From contig NZ_QWGE01000003.1 of the NCBI RefSeq assembly GCF_003576375.1, positions 186,001 to 250,000 of the forward strand: a DNA stretch of 64,000 nucleotides, written 5' to 3'. This document shows positions 24,507 through 32,394 of this stretch, piece by piece. A program made the position numbers and the translations under genes. The DNA comes from Pontibacter oryzae. Its GTDB lineage: Bacteria; Bacteroidota; Bacteroidia; Cytophagales; Hymenobacteraceae. How positions within the stretch are numbered: the stretch's first letter is position 1; each line of letters begins with the position of its first letter. The notes below the pieces were generated by a model. It was not told the origin of the DNA, did not search any database, and saw nothing but the letters and a program-made list of their open reading frames with translations.

Positions 24507-25622
24507 TTGACAACGGATGTTCTGGTAATCGGGGGAGGTCTGGCTGGGCTGGTTAGTGCCATCGGGTTAGCCAGAGCGGGGCTTAGTGTAACGCTCGTCG
24601 AGAAAAAGGCTTATCCCTTCCATAGGGTTTGCGGCGAGTATGTATCTAACGAGGTGCTGCCCTACCTCCGGCAGTTAGGGGCACACATCAGCAGCCTGCA
24701 CCCGGCCCGCATCAACCGTTTCCTGCTAAGCTCGCCCAACGGCGAAACCCTAACTGCTAAATTGGATTTAGGCGGCTTTGGCCTTAGCCGCTTTACCCTG
24801 GATAACTATCTTTTTGAGCTTGCCAAACAGCAGGGCGTAAAATTCATACTTCAGCAGGCAGTGCAGCAGGTAATTTTCGCAAAAGATGTGTTTACAGCCA
24901 CGCTTTCCGGGGGGCAGGGTTTACAGGCACACGTGGTGGTTGGGGCTTACGGCAAACGCACAAACCTGGACCGCCAGCTGCAGCGGCGTTTTTTCCGGGC
25001 CAGCTCCCCTTACATTGGCGTAAAATATCACGTCAGGTATGATTTTCCGAGAGACCTGATTGCGCTGCACAACTTCGAAAACGGTTATGCCGGAACCTCT
25101 GCCATCGAGGACGGCCGCTACTGCCTCTGCTACCTTACCACACGCCAAAACCTTAAAAAGCATGGCTCCATCGCGGCCATGGAACAAGCCATACTTTACC
25201 ACAACCCGCACCTGCGCCAGATCTTTACCGAGGCCGAGTTCCTGTACAAGCAACCTGAGGTTATTAACGAAATTTCCTTCGCCACAAAAACCTGCGTGGA
25301 AGAACATCTGCTGATGTGCGGCGATGCGGCTGGCATGATTACGCCGCTTTGCGGCAATGGTATGGCCATGGCTATACACGCAGCTAAGATCCTGACAGAA
25401 CATACTATACATTATTTTGCAAACGGGCACAACCGCCAGGAGCTGGAGCATGGCTATACAAACGCTTGGAAAAAGCAGTTCGAAAGCCGCCTTCGGGTGG
25501 GCCGTACCGTGCAAGGTTTATTCGGCAGCCCGATAGTTTCGGAGGTCGCCGTAGGAGCTTTGAAGCGTTTGCCTGCCGCTGTAAGGGTTATTATGCGCCA
25601 AACCCACGGCAAGCCATTCTGA
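24507..25622 (+). CDS. FAD-dependent oxidoreductase, geranylgeranyl-reductase-like (SrsC-like)
   Basis: Flavoprotein of 371 residues. The N-terminal Rossmann motif is GGGLAGLVSAIGLARAG (residues 9-25) followed by the Glu of VEKK, then RVCGEYVS; the second FAD motif is LMCGDAAGMITPLCGNGM (about 271-288). These mark the geranylgeranyl-reductase/aromatic-hydroxylase superfamily. The only suitable start is the TTG at 24507, which leaves just two residues before DVLVIGGG. It is followed on the same strand by a type III polyketide synthase and a methyltransferase, matching the srsC/srsA/srsB logic of Streptomyces phenolic-lipid genes, where the flavoprotein hydroxylates the resorcinol ring to a quinol. 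The reaction here is inferred from that context. Confidence 0.85.
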   Translation: MTTDVLVIGGGLAGLVSAIGLARAGLSVTLVEKKAYPFHRVCGEYVSNEVLPYLRQLGAHISSLHPARINRFLLSSPNGETLTAKLDLGGFGLSRFTLDNYLFELAKQQGVKFILQQAVQQVIFAKDVFTATLSGGQGLQAHVVVGAYGKRTNLDRQLQRRFFRASSPYIGVKYHVRYDFPRDLIALHNFENGYAGTSAIEDGRYCLCYLTTRQNLKKHGSIAAMEQAILYHNPHLRQIFTEAEFLYKQPEVINEISFATKTCVEEHLLMCGDAAGMITPLCGNGMAMAIHAAKILTEHTIHYFANGHNRQELEHGYTNAWKKQFESRLRVGRTVQGLFGSPIVSEVAVGALKRLPAAVRVIMRQTHGKPF

Positions 25623-25788
25623 ATGCATCAATACATCTAATCTGTCACCGCATCCGTACTTTGCATATGTGTTTTTCTAGCCACGCTTAAGCATTTATTG
25701 CCCCGTGCGGGTTTTCTCTGTGCATTTGCTGTGTAAATGCTGGGGCTCCACCCGAAACACACCATACGATTCCCGAAACACAAAGCCC

Positions 25789-26916
25789 ATGAAGAGTTAC
25801 TTATGTGCCATTGGCACTGCCAACCCACCCCACAAAATACCTCAGATGCAGGTCGCCGATTTTATGGCAAACGCCTTGCAGTTCGATGAGCGGGAAACAC
25901 GCAAGCTAAAGGCGCTCTACCGGGTATCAGGCATTGGGCAACGCTACAGTGTACTGGAAGATTACACCCGCCAAAACGGCGATTTCGCCTTCTACCCAAA
26001 CACACCTACGCTGGAGCCCTTCCCCACGGTGCAGCAGCGTATGGATGTATACCGAAAGCACGCCCTGGAATTATCAGAGCAAGCTATCCGTAACTGCCTG
26101 GCACAGGTCAGCAGTACCCAATTATCCGAACTCACGCACCTGATTACGGTGAGTTGCACCGGCATGTATGCCCCCGGGCTGGATATTGAGTTGGTAGAGC
26201 GCCTGCAACTGCCGGGCACCGTGCAGCGCACCGCCGTGAACTTTATGGGCTGCTATGCGGCCTTCAATGCCATAAAACTGGCGGATGCCATCTGCAAGGC
26301 CACGCCCAAGGCTAAGGTAATGCTGGTTTGCACCGAGATCTGCACTATCCATTTTCAGAAGCACAGCGAGCAAGACCACCTAGTGTCGAACGCACTGTTC
26401 GGCGATGGCGCTGCGGCCGTGCTGATGCAAGGCCAGCCCTGCCAGGAGGTGAGCCTGGAGCTGCAATCGTTCCACTGCGACCTAGCACCCGCCGGCAAGC
26501 GCGAAATGGCCTGGCACATTGGCGACACCGGCTTCGAGATGACACTGTCTTCATACGTTCCCGATCTTATCAAAAAAGGTATAAAACAACTCACCGACAG
26601 GTTACTGCAGGGGCTAAAAACCACAGTCTCGGAGATAAAGCTATTTGCCATACATCCAGGTGGGCGGCGCATACTAGAGGTAATTGAGCAGGAACTAGGC
26701 ATGACCCGCGACGATAACCGCTTTGCTTACCGCGTGCTCCAGAACTTCGGCAACATGTCGTCGGCCACGGTGCTGTTTGTGCTGAAGGAGTTGATGCAAT
26801 CCCTGACGCCGCAGGAGCAGAACGAGCCCGTGCTTAGCTTTGCCTTCGGCCCCGGCCTTACTCTGGAATCGATGTTACTAAAAGTGCACTATGCGGATGC
26901 TAAAGCAGCGGTCTGA
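25789..26916 (+). CDS. Type III polyketide synthase (chalcone/stilbene synthase family)
   Basis: Homodimeric thiolase-fold enzyme of 375 residues that extends an acyl-CoA with malonyl-CoA and cyclises the chain. The start ATG at 25789 gives the normal N-terminus; the frame is open upstream to 25705 without family similarity. The catalytic triad is present: Cys155 (NFMGCYAAF), His289 (FAIHPGG) and Asn322 (NFGNMSSAT), with the upstream CTGMYAPGLD motif. It is closest in layout to bacterial alkylresorcinol/alkylpyrone synthases. The gene overlaps the methyltransferase start by 26 bases, so the two are translationally linked, and follows the flavoprotein. The likely product is a long-chain phenolic lipid or quinone. 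Confidence 0.92.
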   Translation: MKSYLCAIGTANPPHKIPQMQVADFMANALQFDERETRKLKALYRVSGIGQRYSVLEDYTRQNGDFAFYPNTPTLEPFPTVQQRMDVYRKHALELSEQAIRNCLAQVSSTQLSELTHLITVSCTGMYAPGLDIELVERLQLPGTVQRTAVNFMGCYAAFNAIKLADAICKATPKAKVMLVCTEICTIHFQKHSEQDHLVSNALFGDGAAAVLMQGQPCQEVSLELQSFHCDLAPAGKREMAWHIGDTGFEMTLSSYVPDLIKKGIKQLTDRLLQGLKTTVSEIKLFAIHPGGRRILEVIEQELGMTRDDNRFAYRVLQNFGNMSSATVLFVLKELMQSLTPQEQNEPVLSFAFGPGLTLESMLLKVHYADAKAAV

Positions 26917-27598
26917 GGAACTGGAGCTGATGGATGACCTCAGCCTGAGCGGCGAGGAACTACGGCAGAACCTGCAGGAGCTGGAGGTAATTAACAACTG
27001 GCTTGGCGGTCACAAAGTAGTACTAAACGCGCTGGAACAGCTATCTGCTAAGTATAAACCAACACGCCTGCGCATTGCCGACATTGGCTGTGGTGGCGGC
27101 GGTACCCTTAAAAGCATTGCCCGTTGGGCGCGCAAGCGAAGTATACCCGTTGAGCTGGTAGGCGTGGATGCCAACGATTTTATGGTGCAATACGCCCGAA
27201 ACTGCTGCGCTGCCTACTCCGAAATTACCATAGAGCAGCACGATGTATTTTCGGAGAGTTTTGCACAGCAGAAGTATGATGTAGTGGTTTGCAGCCTTTT
27301 CTGTCACCATTTCACCGACAGGCAACTGGTATGCATGTTCCGGCAGCTATACAGGCAGGCGCAGCTTGGCGTAATTATTAACGACTTGCACCGGCATTGG
27401 CTCGCATACTATTCCATTAAGTACATCACGGCAGTTTTCTCAAAATCATACTTGGTAAAGAATGATGCGCCGCTCTCGGTATGGCGCGCCTTCCGGCGAT
27501 CAGAGTTAAAGCGCTTGGTGCAACAGGCAGGCGTTACAAGGTATAAACTGCGCTGGATGTGGGCTTTCCGGTGGCAGTTGCTGTTGCACAAAGTATAG
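26891..27598 (+). CDS. SAM-dependent methyltransferase of the polyketide operon
   Basis: Class I methyltransferase, 235 residues. SAM motif I is IADIGCGGGGTL (62-73), followed by an acidic motif in VELVGVDAND and motif IV VVVCSLFCHHFTD. The N-terminal ELMDDLSLSGEELRQNLQELE, with INNWLGG, is characteristic of the methyltransferases encoded beside type III PKS genes (SrsB-like). The start at 26891 overlaps the PKS by 26 bases; later Met codons (26897, 26930) are possible, but the former keeps the conserved segment. It probably O-methylates the phenolic or quinol product. Confidence 0.88.
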   Translation: MRMLKQRSEELELMDDLSLSGEELRQNLQELEVINNWLGGHKVVLNALEQLSAKYKPTRLRIADIGCGGGGTLKSIARWARKRSIPVELVGVDANDFMVQYARNCCAAYSEITIEQHDVFSESFAQQKYDVVVCSLFCHHFTDRQLVCMFRQLYRQAQLGVIINDLHRHWLAYYSIKYITAVFSKSYLVKNDAPLSVWRAFRRSELKRLVQQAGVTRYKLRWMWAFRWQLLLHKV

Positions 27599-27636
27599 AA
27601 TTTCTAAAATATTTAGCGCATTTTGTATATTTATAT

Positions 27637-27825
27637 ATGAACCTGATGAACAAGCTTTTGCCGCTGCGCCTACATTTACGGCTGATGCTTGCCTATACTT
27701 TGCTCGTGCTTCTCCTTCTCATTAAAAAGGAAACGATGCCTACGCTACCAGAGCTGATGATTCTTTTGTTTCCGCTCTTTATGTGTGTAGTCCGGATTAC
27801 CACCGGCGAGCGCTTATCCTCGTAG
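27637..27825 (+). CDS. Small membrane protein, 62 aa
   Basis: No family recognised. The start at 27637 (or the ATG nine bases later) gives a basic N-terminus (KLLPLRLHLRL) and two hydrophobic segments (LMLAYTLLVLLLLI and LMILLFPLFMCVV) joined by a short loop with KKETM. It probably sits in the inner membrane with both ends in the cytoplasm. It lies downstream of the polyketide operon and 19 bases before another tiny membrane protein, so it may belong to the same transcript. Confidence 0.5.
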   Translation: MNLMNKLLPLRLHLRLMLAYTLLVLLLLIKKETMPTLPELMILLFPLFMCVVRITTGERLSS

Positions 27826-27844
27826 TAACTTCTAAAGCATACAT

Positions 27845-28036
27845 ATGATGAAAAAAACGATCAACTTCTGGATACTGTTACTTGTGTCAATCGCTATTTC
27901 GGCTATGCTGATCGGCGTTTTCGTGAAGGCCTTGAAATTTATTCTGATGATGATTCTGATACTTGCCCTTACGCCTATCATATACATCGTTCTGCGCCTG
28001 ATCTTCCCCACCAACAAAAGCGAAGACGGTAGGTGA
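27845..28036 (+). CDS. Small two-helix membrane protein, 63 aa
   Basis: No family recognised. A basic start (MMKKT) is followed by two hydrophobic segments, residues 9-27 (WILLLVSIAISAMLIGVFV) and 31-52 (FILMMILILALTPIIYIVL), and a charged tail (NKSEDGR). A helical hairpin in the inner membrane is expected. It is the last plus-strand gene before the tandem-repeat block, and its stop lies 75 bases before that block. Confidence 0.5.
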   Translation: MMKKTINFWILLLVSIAISAMLIGVFVKALKFILMMILILALTPIIYIVLRLIFPTNKSEDGR

Positions 28037-28092
28037 TGATTGCTGGTTGTTGATTGCTAGTTGTTGAATTGTTAGATGGTTGTTTGCTACGC
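28036..28092. repeat. Degenerate TTGTTGATTG/GTTAG intergenic repeat
   Basis: About 55 bases of imperfect units such as GGTTGTTGATTGCTAG and GTTGAATTGTTAGATGG precede the 8-bp array. Related pieces occur at 51870-51900 and 54653-54675. Confidence 0.45.
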
Positions 28093-28110
28093 AATGTGTT
28101 ATAACACCCA

Positions 28111-28732
28111 CTTTCTAACTTTCTAACTTTCTAACTTTCTAACTTTCTAACTTTCTAACTTTCTAACTTTCTAACTTTCTAACTTTCTAACTTTCTAACT
28201 TTCTAACTTTCTAACTTTCTAACTTTCTAACTTTCTAACTTTCTAACTTTCTAACTTTCTAACTTTCTAACTTTCTAACTTTCTAACTTTCTAACTTTCT
28301 AACTTTCTAACTTTCTAACTTTCTAACTTTCTAACTTTCTAACTTTCTAACTTTCTAACTTTCTAACTTTCTAACTTTCTAACTTTCTAACTTTCTAACT
28401 TTCTAACTTTCTAACTTTCTAACTTTCTAACTTTCTAACTTTCTAACTTTCTAACTTTCTAACTTTCTAACTTTCTAACTTTCTAACTTTCTAACTTTCT
28501 AACTTTCTAACTTTCTAACTTTCTAACTTTCTAACTTTCTAACTTTCTAACTTTCTAACTTTCTAACTTTCTAACTTTCTAACTTTCTAACTTTCTAACT
28601 TTCTAACTTTCTAACTTTCTAACTTTCTAACTTTCTAACTTTCTAACTTTCTAACTTTCTAACTTTCTAACTTTCTAACTTTCTAACTTTCTAACTTTCT
28701 AACTTTCTAACTTTCTAACTTTCTAACTTTCT
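28111..28732. repeat. Perfect tandem array of 8-bp unit CTTTCTAA, about 77.75 copies
   Basis: 622 bases made only of the unit CTTTCTAA (AGAAAGTT in another phase of the minus strand), with no variant that I can see. The right edge touches the stop codon of the histone-deacetylase-family gene: the TGA (28734-28732) uses the last base of the array. Every frame meets TAA or TAG within 24 bases, so it does not code. The minus-strand gene has no separate terminator, so the array probably forms its 3' untranslated region. Confidence 0.98.
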
Positions 28733-29634
28733 CAAAACCAGATTTGCTGTGCCAGCCGGAAGGTGTTGGCATGCGCCTCCACAATATGTGCGATCTGTTT
28801 AGAGTAGCCGCCACCCATACTTACAGCCACAGGTAGGTTGTTTTGTTTACACAGCTCCAGCACCATGCGATCGCGGGCTTTGCAGCCATCTATGGTCATA
28901 CCTAGTTTGCCTAGCTTGTCGGTTGCCAGTACATCCACGCCCGACTGGAAGAACACAAACTCCGGTTCCACCTCATCGAGCAGGCGCGGCAGGTGCTCGC
29001 GCAGCAAACCCAAGTATGTTTTATCGTCAGTGCCTTCGGCCAGCGCCACATCCAGGTCCGATTGCTCCTTGTGGAACGGGTAGTTATGCCCGCAGTGCAC
29101 GCTAAAAGTGAACACGCGCGGCTCGTGCTCGAAGATCTGCGCCGTGCCGTTGCCCTGGTGCACATCCAAGTCCACCACGAGCACTTTTTTAATGCTTTTA
29201 TACTTAAGAAGGTGATTGGCCGCAATGCCAATATCGTTGAGCAGGCAAAAGCCTTCCCCCCGGTCGGTGAAGGCATGGTGCGTGCCTCCAGCTATGTTCA
29301 TGCCTATGCCATACTCCAGCGCAAACAGAGCGGCCTGCACCGTGCCGTTCATAATTACCACCTCGCGCTGCACCAGTTGCTCCGAGAGCGGAAAGCCCGT
29401 TTTACGAACCTCCGATGGGCTCAGTTCCAGTTGCTTCAGGCGCTGCCAGTAGTTGGCATCATGAGTATCAAGTATAAACCGCTCGGTCAGGGGCGTGGGA
29501 GCAAACAGGTTTTCTTCTGTTATCGTGCCTTCGTAGAGCAACTGTTCGGGCAGCAAATCATACTTCGCCATCGGGAAGCGGTGGCCTTCGGGCAGGCTGT
29601 GGGCAAAAATCTCGGACCAGGCAATTTTTAGCAT
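28732..29634 (-). CDS. Histone-deacetylase-family protein (acetoin-utilisation-like)
   Basis: Zn-dependent deacetylase fold, 300 residues. Visible active-site pieces are GGTHHAFTDRGEGFCLLND (His-His dyad and surrounding loop), VVDLDVHQGNGT with the Zn-binding Asp and His, VHCGHNYPF, FFQSGVDVLATD with the other Zn Asp, and SMGGGY with the transition-state-stabilising tyrosine. Bacterial members remove acetyl or acyl groups from polyamines or small metabolites, or from protein lysines; the substrate cannot be chosen from sequence. The gene is monocistronic. A TAgcTTTG box at 29639-29646 (minus strand) lies only four bases before the ATG, suggesting an almost leaderless mRNA. The 3' end abuts the 8-bp tandem array. 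Confidence 0.9.
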   Translation of the reverse strand: MLKIAWSEIFAHSLPEGHRFPMAKYDLLPEQLLYEGTITEENLFAPTPLTERFILDTHDANYWQRLKQLELSPSEVRKTGFPLSEQLVQREVVIMNGTVQAALFALEYGIGMNIAGGTHHAFTDRGEGFCLLNDIGIAANHLLKYKSIKKVLVVDLDVHQGNGTAQIFEHEPRVFTFSVHCGHNYPFHKEQSDLDVALAEGTDDKTYLGLLREHLPRLLDEVEPEFVFFQSGVDVLATDKLGKLGMTIDGCKARDRMVLELCKQNNLPVAVSMGGGYSKQIAHIVEAHANTFRLAQQIWF

Positions 29635-29638
29635 ATCG

Positions 29639-29646
29639 CAAAGCTA
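29639..29646 (-). promoter_or_regulatory. TAnnTTTG -7 box for the deacetylase-family gene
   Basis: Minus-strand TAGCTTTG, matching the Bacteroidota TAnnTTTG element. Only four bases separate it from the ATG at 29634, so transcription should begin at or next to the start codon. No convincing -33 TTTG. Confidence 0.55.
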
Positions 29647-29739
29647 ACAATTATTTAGCCCATAGGTTTCTGGCTAAAGCCACTGCGCACGTCTTTCGCC
29701 AAAAGCAGACTTCACACTTCAGTACAATTTAACAATAAT

Positions 29740-29900
29740 ACACAAGCTTGGTGGATAAGTTAGGCAACTAAATTAGATTGGGCCTGTTATTAACTGTTTT
29801 CAGCGATTTTGCAAACGCATAATGTGGATAACTTTGTTGATTACCAAGCTTTATCCACTATTTGTTGTTAACTGCCTGTTAACAAGCCCGGAATTTCCTA
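29740..29900. other. AT-rich intergenic region with DnaA-box-like sites (candidate replication origin)
   Basis: The 550-bp gap between divergent genes contains an exact DnaA box TGTGGATAA at 29823-29831 and two one-mismatch boxes: GGTGGATAA at 29750-29758 and TTATCCACT at 29851-29859. Also seen are TTAAC-rich words (GTTATTAAC, GTTAACTGCCTGTTAAC) and AT-rich flanks extending to 30080. dnaA or dnaN are not adjacent, but origin neighbours vary in this phylum. It could instead be a DnaA-titration or regulatory site. Confidence 0.4.
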
Positions 29901-30197
29901 ACAATTCGTAAATCTAACGTAGTTGGCAATTTGCTAAAGGCATTGCAAAACCTACTAAATCAGCCCTGAAAATTCCAAATTTATTAGCTTAATACAATTT
30001 ACCTCTTTAAAGTTATTAAGTATGCGCTGCACTAAAAATCAAGCTCTTGATCTATGCTTTGTCACTCAGTTTTATACTTACACCAGCTAAGCATGGCATT
30101 GCCTGCAAATAACCTCCTCTGGAAAACTGAAGTATAAGTCACATGAAAAAATCTTCAGATAATCGATCTGAACCAACCACACGTTAAAAGCATCCAG

Positions 30198-30824
30198 ATG
30201 AAAAAGATAATCATACTTGCCCTCCTTACGCTATGCTCGGTTGCAGGCTTTGCCCAGGAAGATGTTGGGCCGCATACTATCATGCAAAACCATAACTTGT
30301 TCAGTACGGCACCTAACTCGGGCATAGGTATAAAAGGCGGTGTAAACTTTGCCAGCGTGCACGGCAGCGATAAAGACAAATATGGCAGCGTAAACAGCCA
30401 TACTTCGTTTCATGCGGGCGTTTATGCGCAATTTGCCATAAGCGAACTTTTCTCAATACAGCCCGAGCTGCTTTACTCCCGAAAGGGTTTTGAGCGCCAG
30501 GACTCGGTTTACAGGCTGGATTACCTCGAGGTACCCGTGCTGGCTGTGTTTAACATCACTGATAACCTGAGTGTGCACCTTGGCCCGCAGGTAGGCGTTA
30601 TGATGTCTGCCAAAGTGGAGGACGAGGAAATCGACCTGGAGCCCTACCATACCTTCGATTATGGGGCAGCAGCAGGCATTGAGGGCCGTATCAGCCGTTT
30701 CAGGTTAGGCACGCGCTACGTGCACAGTTTCGGCGACTTACGTAAAGAGAACGACAGCGGCAACAGCATCAATGAGGATGTAAAGAATGGCGTAATACAA
30801 GTTTACTTAGGCGTCGGGTTTTAG
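30198..30824 (+). CDS. PorT-like outer-membrane beta-barrel protein
   Basis: An exported protein of 208 residues with signal peptide MKKIIILALLTLCSVAGFAQ. The body matches the OMP_b-brl_2/PorT-like family: IGIKGGVNFASVHG, HAGVYAQFAISELFSIQPELLYSRKGF, YLEVPVLAVFNITDNLSVHLGPQVGVMMSA, GAAAGIEGRISRFRLGTRYV, ending in VIQVYLGVGF with a terminal Phe. An eight-strand barrel in the outer membrane is expected. Such proteins are numerous in Bacteroidota and most have unknown roles. The gene is the first plus-strand gene after the DnaA-box gap. Confidence 0.85.
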   Translation: MKKIIILALLTLCSVAGFAQEDVGPHTIMQNHNLFSTAPNSGIGIKGGVNFASVHGSDKDKYGSVNSHTSFHAGVYAQFAISELFSIQPELLYSRKGFERQDSVYRLDYLEVPVLAVFNITDNLSVHLGPQVGVMMSAKVEDEEIDLEPYHTFDYGAAAGIEGRISRFRLGTRYVHSFGDLRKENDSGNSINEDVKNGVIQVYLGVGF

Positions 30825-30921
30825 GCAAGTGGTACAGTGGCAAGGCATCGTTTTTGGTTACTGATGCGTATCTGTAGATGCCGGCACTGCCCGCCTGCAA
30901 AGTTACACTAACCAAAACCTT

Positions 30922-31641
30922 ATGGGTAAGCAACACATATACCTGCTCCTGCAGCTGGCACTGCTACTCTTTGCCGCCAGTGCCTGCGATACTACCGTAA
31001 AAACAGACGAGGCTGTAATTGGTGATGCCATTGTGAAGCAAAACCGCGTTACTCCCACCGAAACTTTTACCATTGACACGACCAACAGCGAGGTAACCTG
31101 GATTGGTGCTAAAATGACTGGCCGCCATAATGGTTTGCTGAATATTGCTAGTGGCAAGCTGAACATGCGCAACGATTTACTGACCGACGGCAGCATTGTG
31201 TTCGACATCACCTCGATTCGGTCTGCGGATAAATCTATTGATGAGGGTAGCAATAAGAAGCTAACCACTCACCTCCGTTCAGAGGATTTCTTTGACATTG
31301 AGCGCTTCCCTACAGCCCGCTTTGAGCTTACCGGCATAGCACCCTTCGACAGCACTGCTCAGAAACCCCAGCCCCCTACAGCCTCTTACAGTGAGCTGCG
31401 TGTTAAGAACCCTACGCACCGCATCACTGGCAACCTAACCATAAAGGGGCAGACAAAAAGTATATCCTTCCCGGCAAGAGTTACCATCCAGGATAGCCTG
31501 CTGCGCGCCAAGGCAAACTTTAACCTCGACCGCACTAAGTGGGGCCTTGTTTATAGGTCTGATAACTCCCTGGGCGACAAAACCATTTATGCTGAGGTAA
31601 ACATTGGGCTGGATGTTGTAGCCAAACCCGAAAAGCCATAA
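30922..31641 (+). CDS. YceI-family lipoprotein
   Basis: A lipoprotein of 239 residues. The signal region ends near ASAC (Cys22). The remainder is a YceI lipocalin-like beta-barrel: FTIDTTNSEVTWIGAKMTGRHNGLLNIASG, SIVFDITSIRS, LTTHLRSEDFFDIERFPTARFELTGI, HRITGNLTIKGQTKSISFPA and KTIYAEVNIGLDV. YceI proteins bind isoprenoid or other long-chain lipids in the periplasm; the ligand here is unknown. No partner such as a cytochrome b561 is adjacent. Confidence 0.9.
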   Translation: MGKQHIYLLLQLALLLFAASACDTTVKTDEAVIGDAIVKQNRVTPTETFTIDTTNSEVTWIGAKMTGRHNGLLNIASGKLNMRNDLLTDGSIVFDITSIRSADKSIDEGSNKKLTTHLRSEDFFDIERFPTARFELTGIAPFDSTAQKPQPPTASYSELRVKNPTHRITGNLTIKGQTKSISFPARVTIQDSLLRAKANFNLDRTKWGLVYRSDNSLGDKTIYAEVNIGLDVVAKPEKP

Positions 31642-31752
31642 CACACCCTTCAGTTTATACTTTATCCGTCGGGTGCCAACAGCGCCAAGTGCCACACCTG
31701 TACGCTAAACCGCTGCTTTATGCGTTGCTAGTCATAAAACAGCCTGTTACGA

Positions 31753-32304
31753 ATGAGAAATTACCTTTGCCTTTTAATCCCAGTTTTACTGCTAAGCATA
31801 CCTGCCAGCGCACAGCCTAAGACGCTGCCTCAACTCAACGACATACAATCCGACACGCTTGAGATTGGCATGCTTGTACTTGGTGGCTGGGCTATTGTAA
31901 ACATACTTATCAGCAGCTTTAAGCTTACCCGCGCCACACGCAACCGCAAATACTTTTACCAGATGAACCTGTACTGGAACCTGGTAAACCTGATAATAGC
32001 CAGTGTTGCTTTATATAGCATTCTTTCTAAAGACCAAAGCGCCCAAAACCTGGCTGACAGCCTGTACCTACACAGCTGGTACAAGAAGGTGCTCTACCTG
32101 AATGTGGGCCTGGACCTGGGGTATATGCTATTGGGCGCCTACCTCAAAGAGCGCTCACGCAACTCTTATAAAGCGGAGCGGCTTATGGGCTGGGGGCAGG
32201 CTGTTATACTGCAGGGGCTTTTCCTGTTATTGCTGGATGTGGTACTGGTAGTGCTACTGGAGAGCATTGCCGGACACTTATTTCGGTTGGTGCCGCAGCT
32301 ATAG
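31753..32304 (+). CDS. Membrane protein with signal peptide and four helices
   Basis: A 183-residue protein of unknown function. It starts with a signal peptide (MRNYLCLLIPVLLLSIPASA). Four hydrophobic segments follow: around 39-55 (IGMLVLGGWAIVNILIS), 74-92 (LVNLIIASVALYSIL), 112-128 (VLYLNVGLDLGYMLLG) and 148-170 (VILQGLFLLLLDVVLVVLL). Basic residues after the first and third helices indicate cytoplasmic loops (KLTRATRNRK, KERSRNSYKAER). No catalytic motif is visible. A long terminator follows. Confidence 0.7.
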   Translation: MRNYLCLLIPVLLLSIPASAQPKTLPQLNDIQSDTLEIGMLVLGGWAIVNILISSFKLTRATRNRKYFYQMNLYWNLVNLIIASVALYSILSKDQSAQNLADSLYLHSWYKKVLYLNVGLDLGYMLLGAYLKERSRNSYKAERLMGWGQAVILQGLFLLLLDVVLVVLLESIAGHLFRLVPQL

Positions 32305-32330
32305 CAAAGTGCAGGTATAGTATAAAAAAA

Positions 32331-32365
32331 ACAGGCCGCTTCCTAAGGATAAGGAAGCGGCCTGT
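32331..32365. terminator. Bidirectional terminator
   Basis: 14-bp perfect stem ACAGGCCGCTTCCT (32331-32344) with its complement at 32352-32365, preceded by eight A (T run for the minus-strand gene). Confidence 0.85.
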
Positions 32366-32394
32366 CTCATAATTTAGTTTAAGAGCAGGAACTT

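Noticed and set aside
25660..25672. TAnnTTTG promoter before the polyketide synthase gene
   Set aside because: The nearest word is GTACTTTG, which lacks the TA at the correct spacing.
28111..28732. CRISPR array
   Set aside because: The repeat unit is only 8 bp with no spacers and no cas genes nearby; it is a plain tandem repeat.
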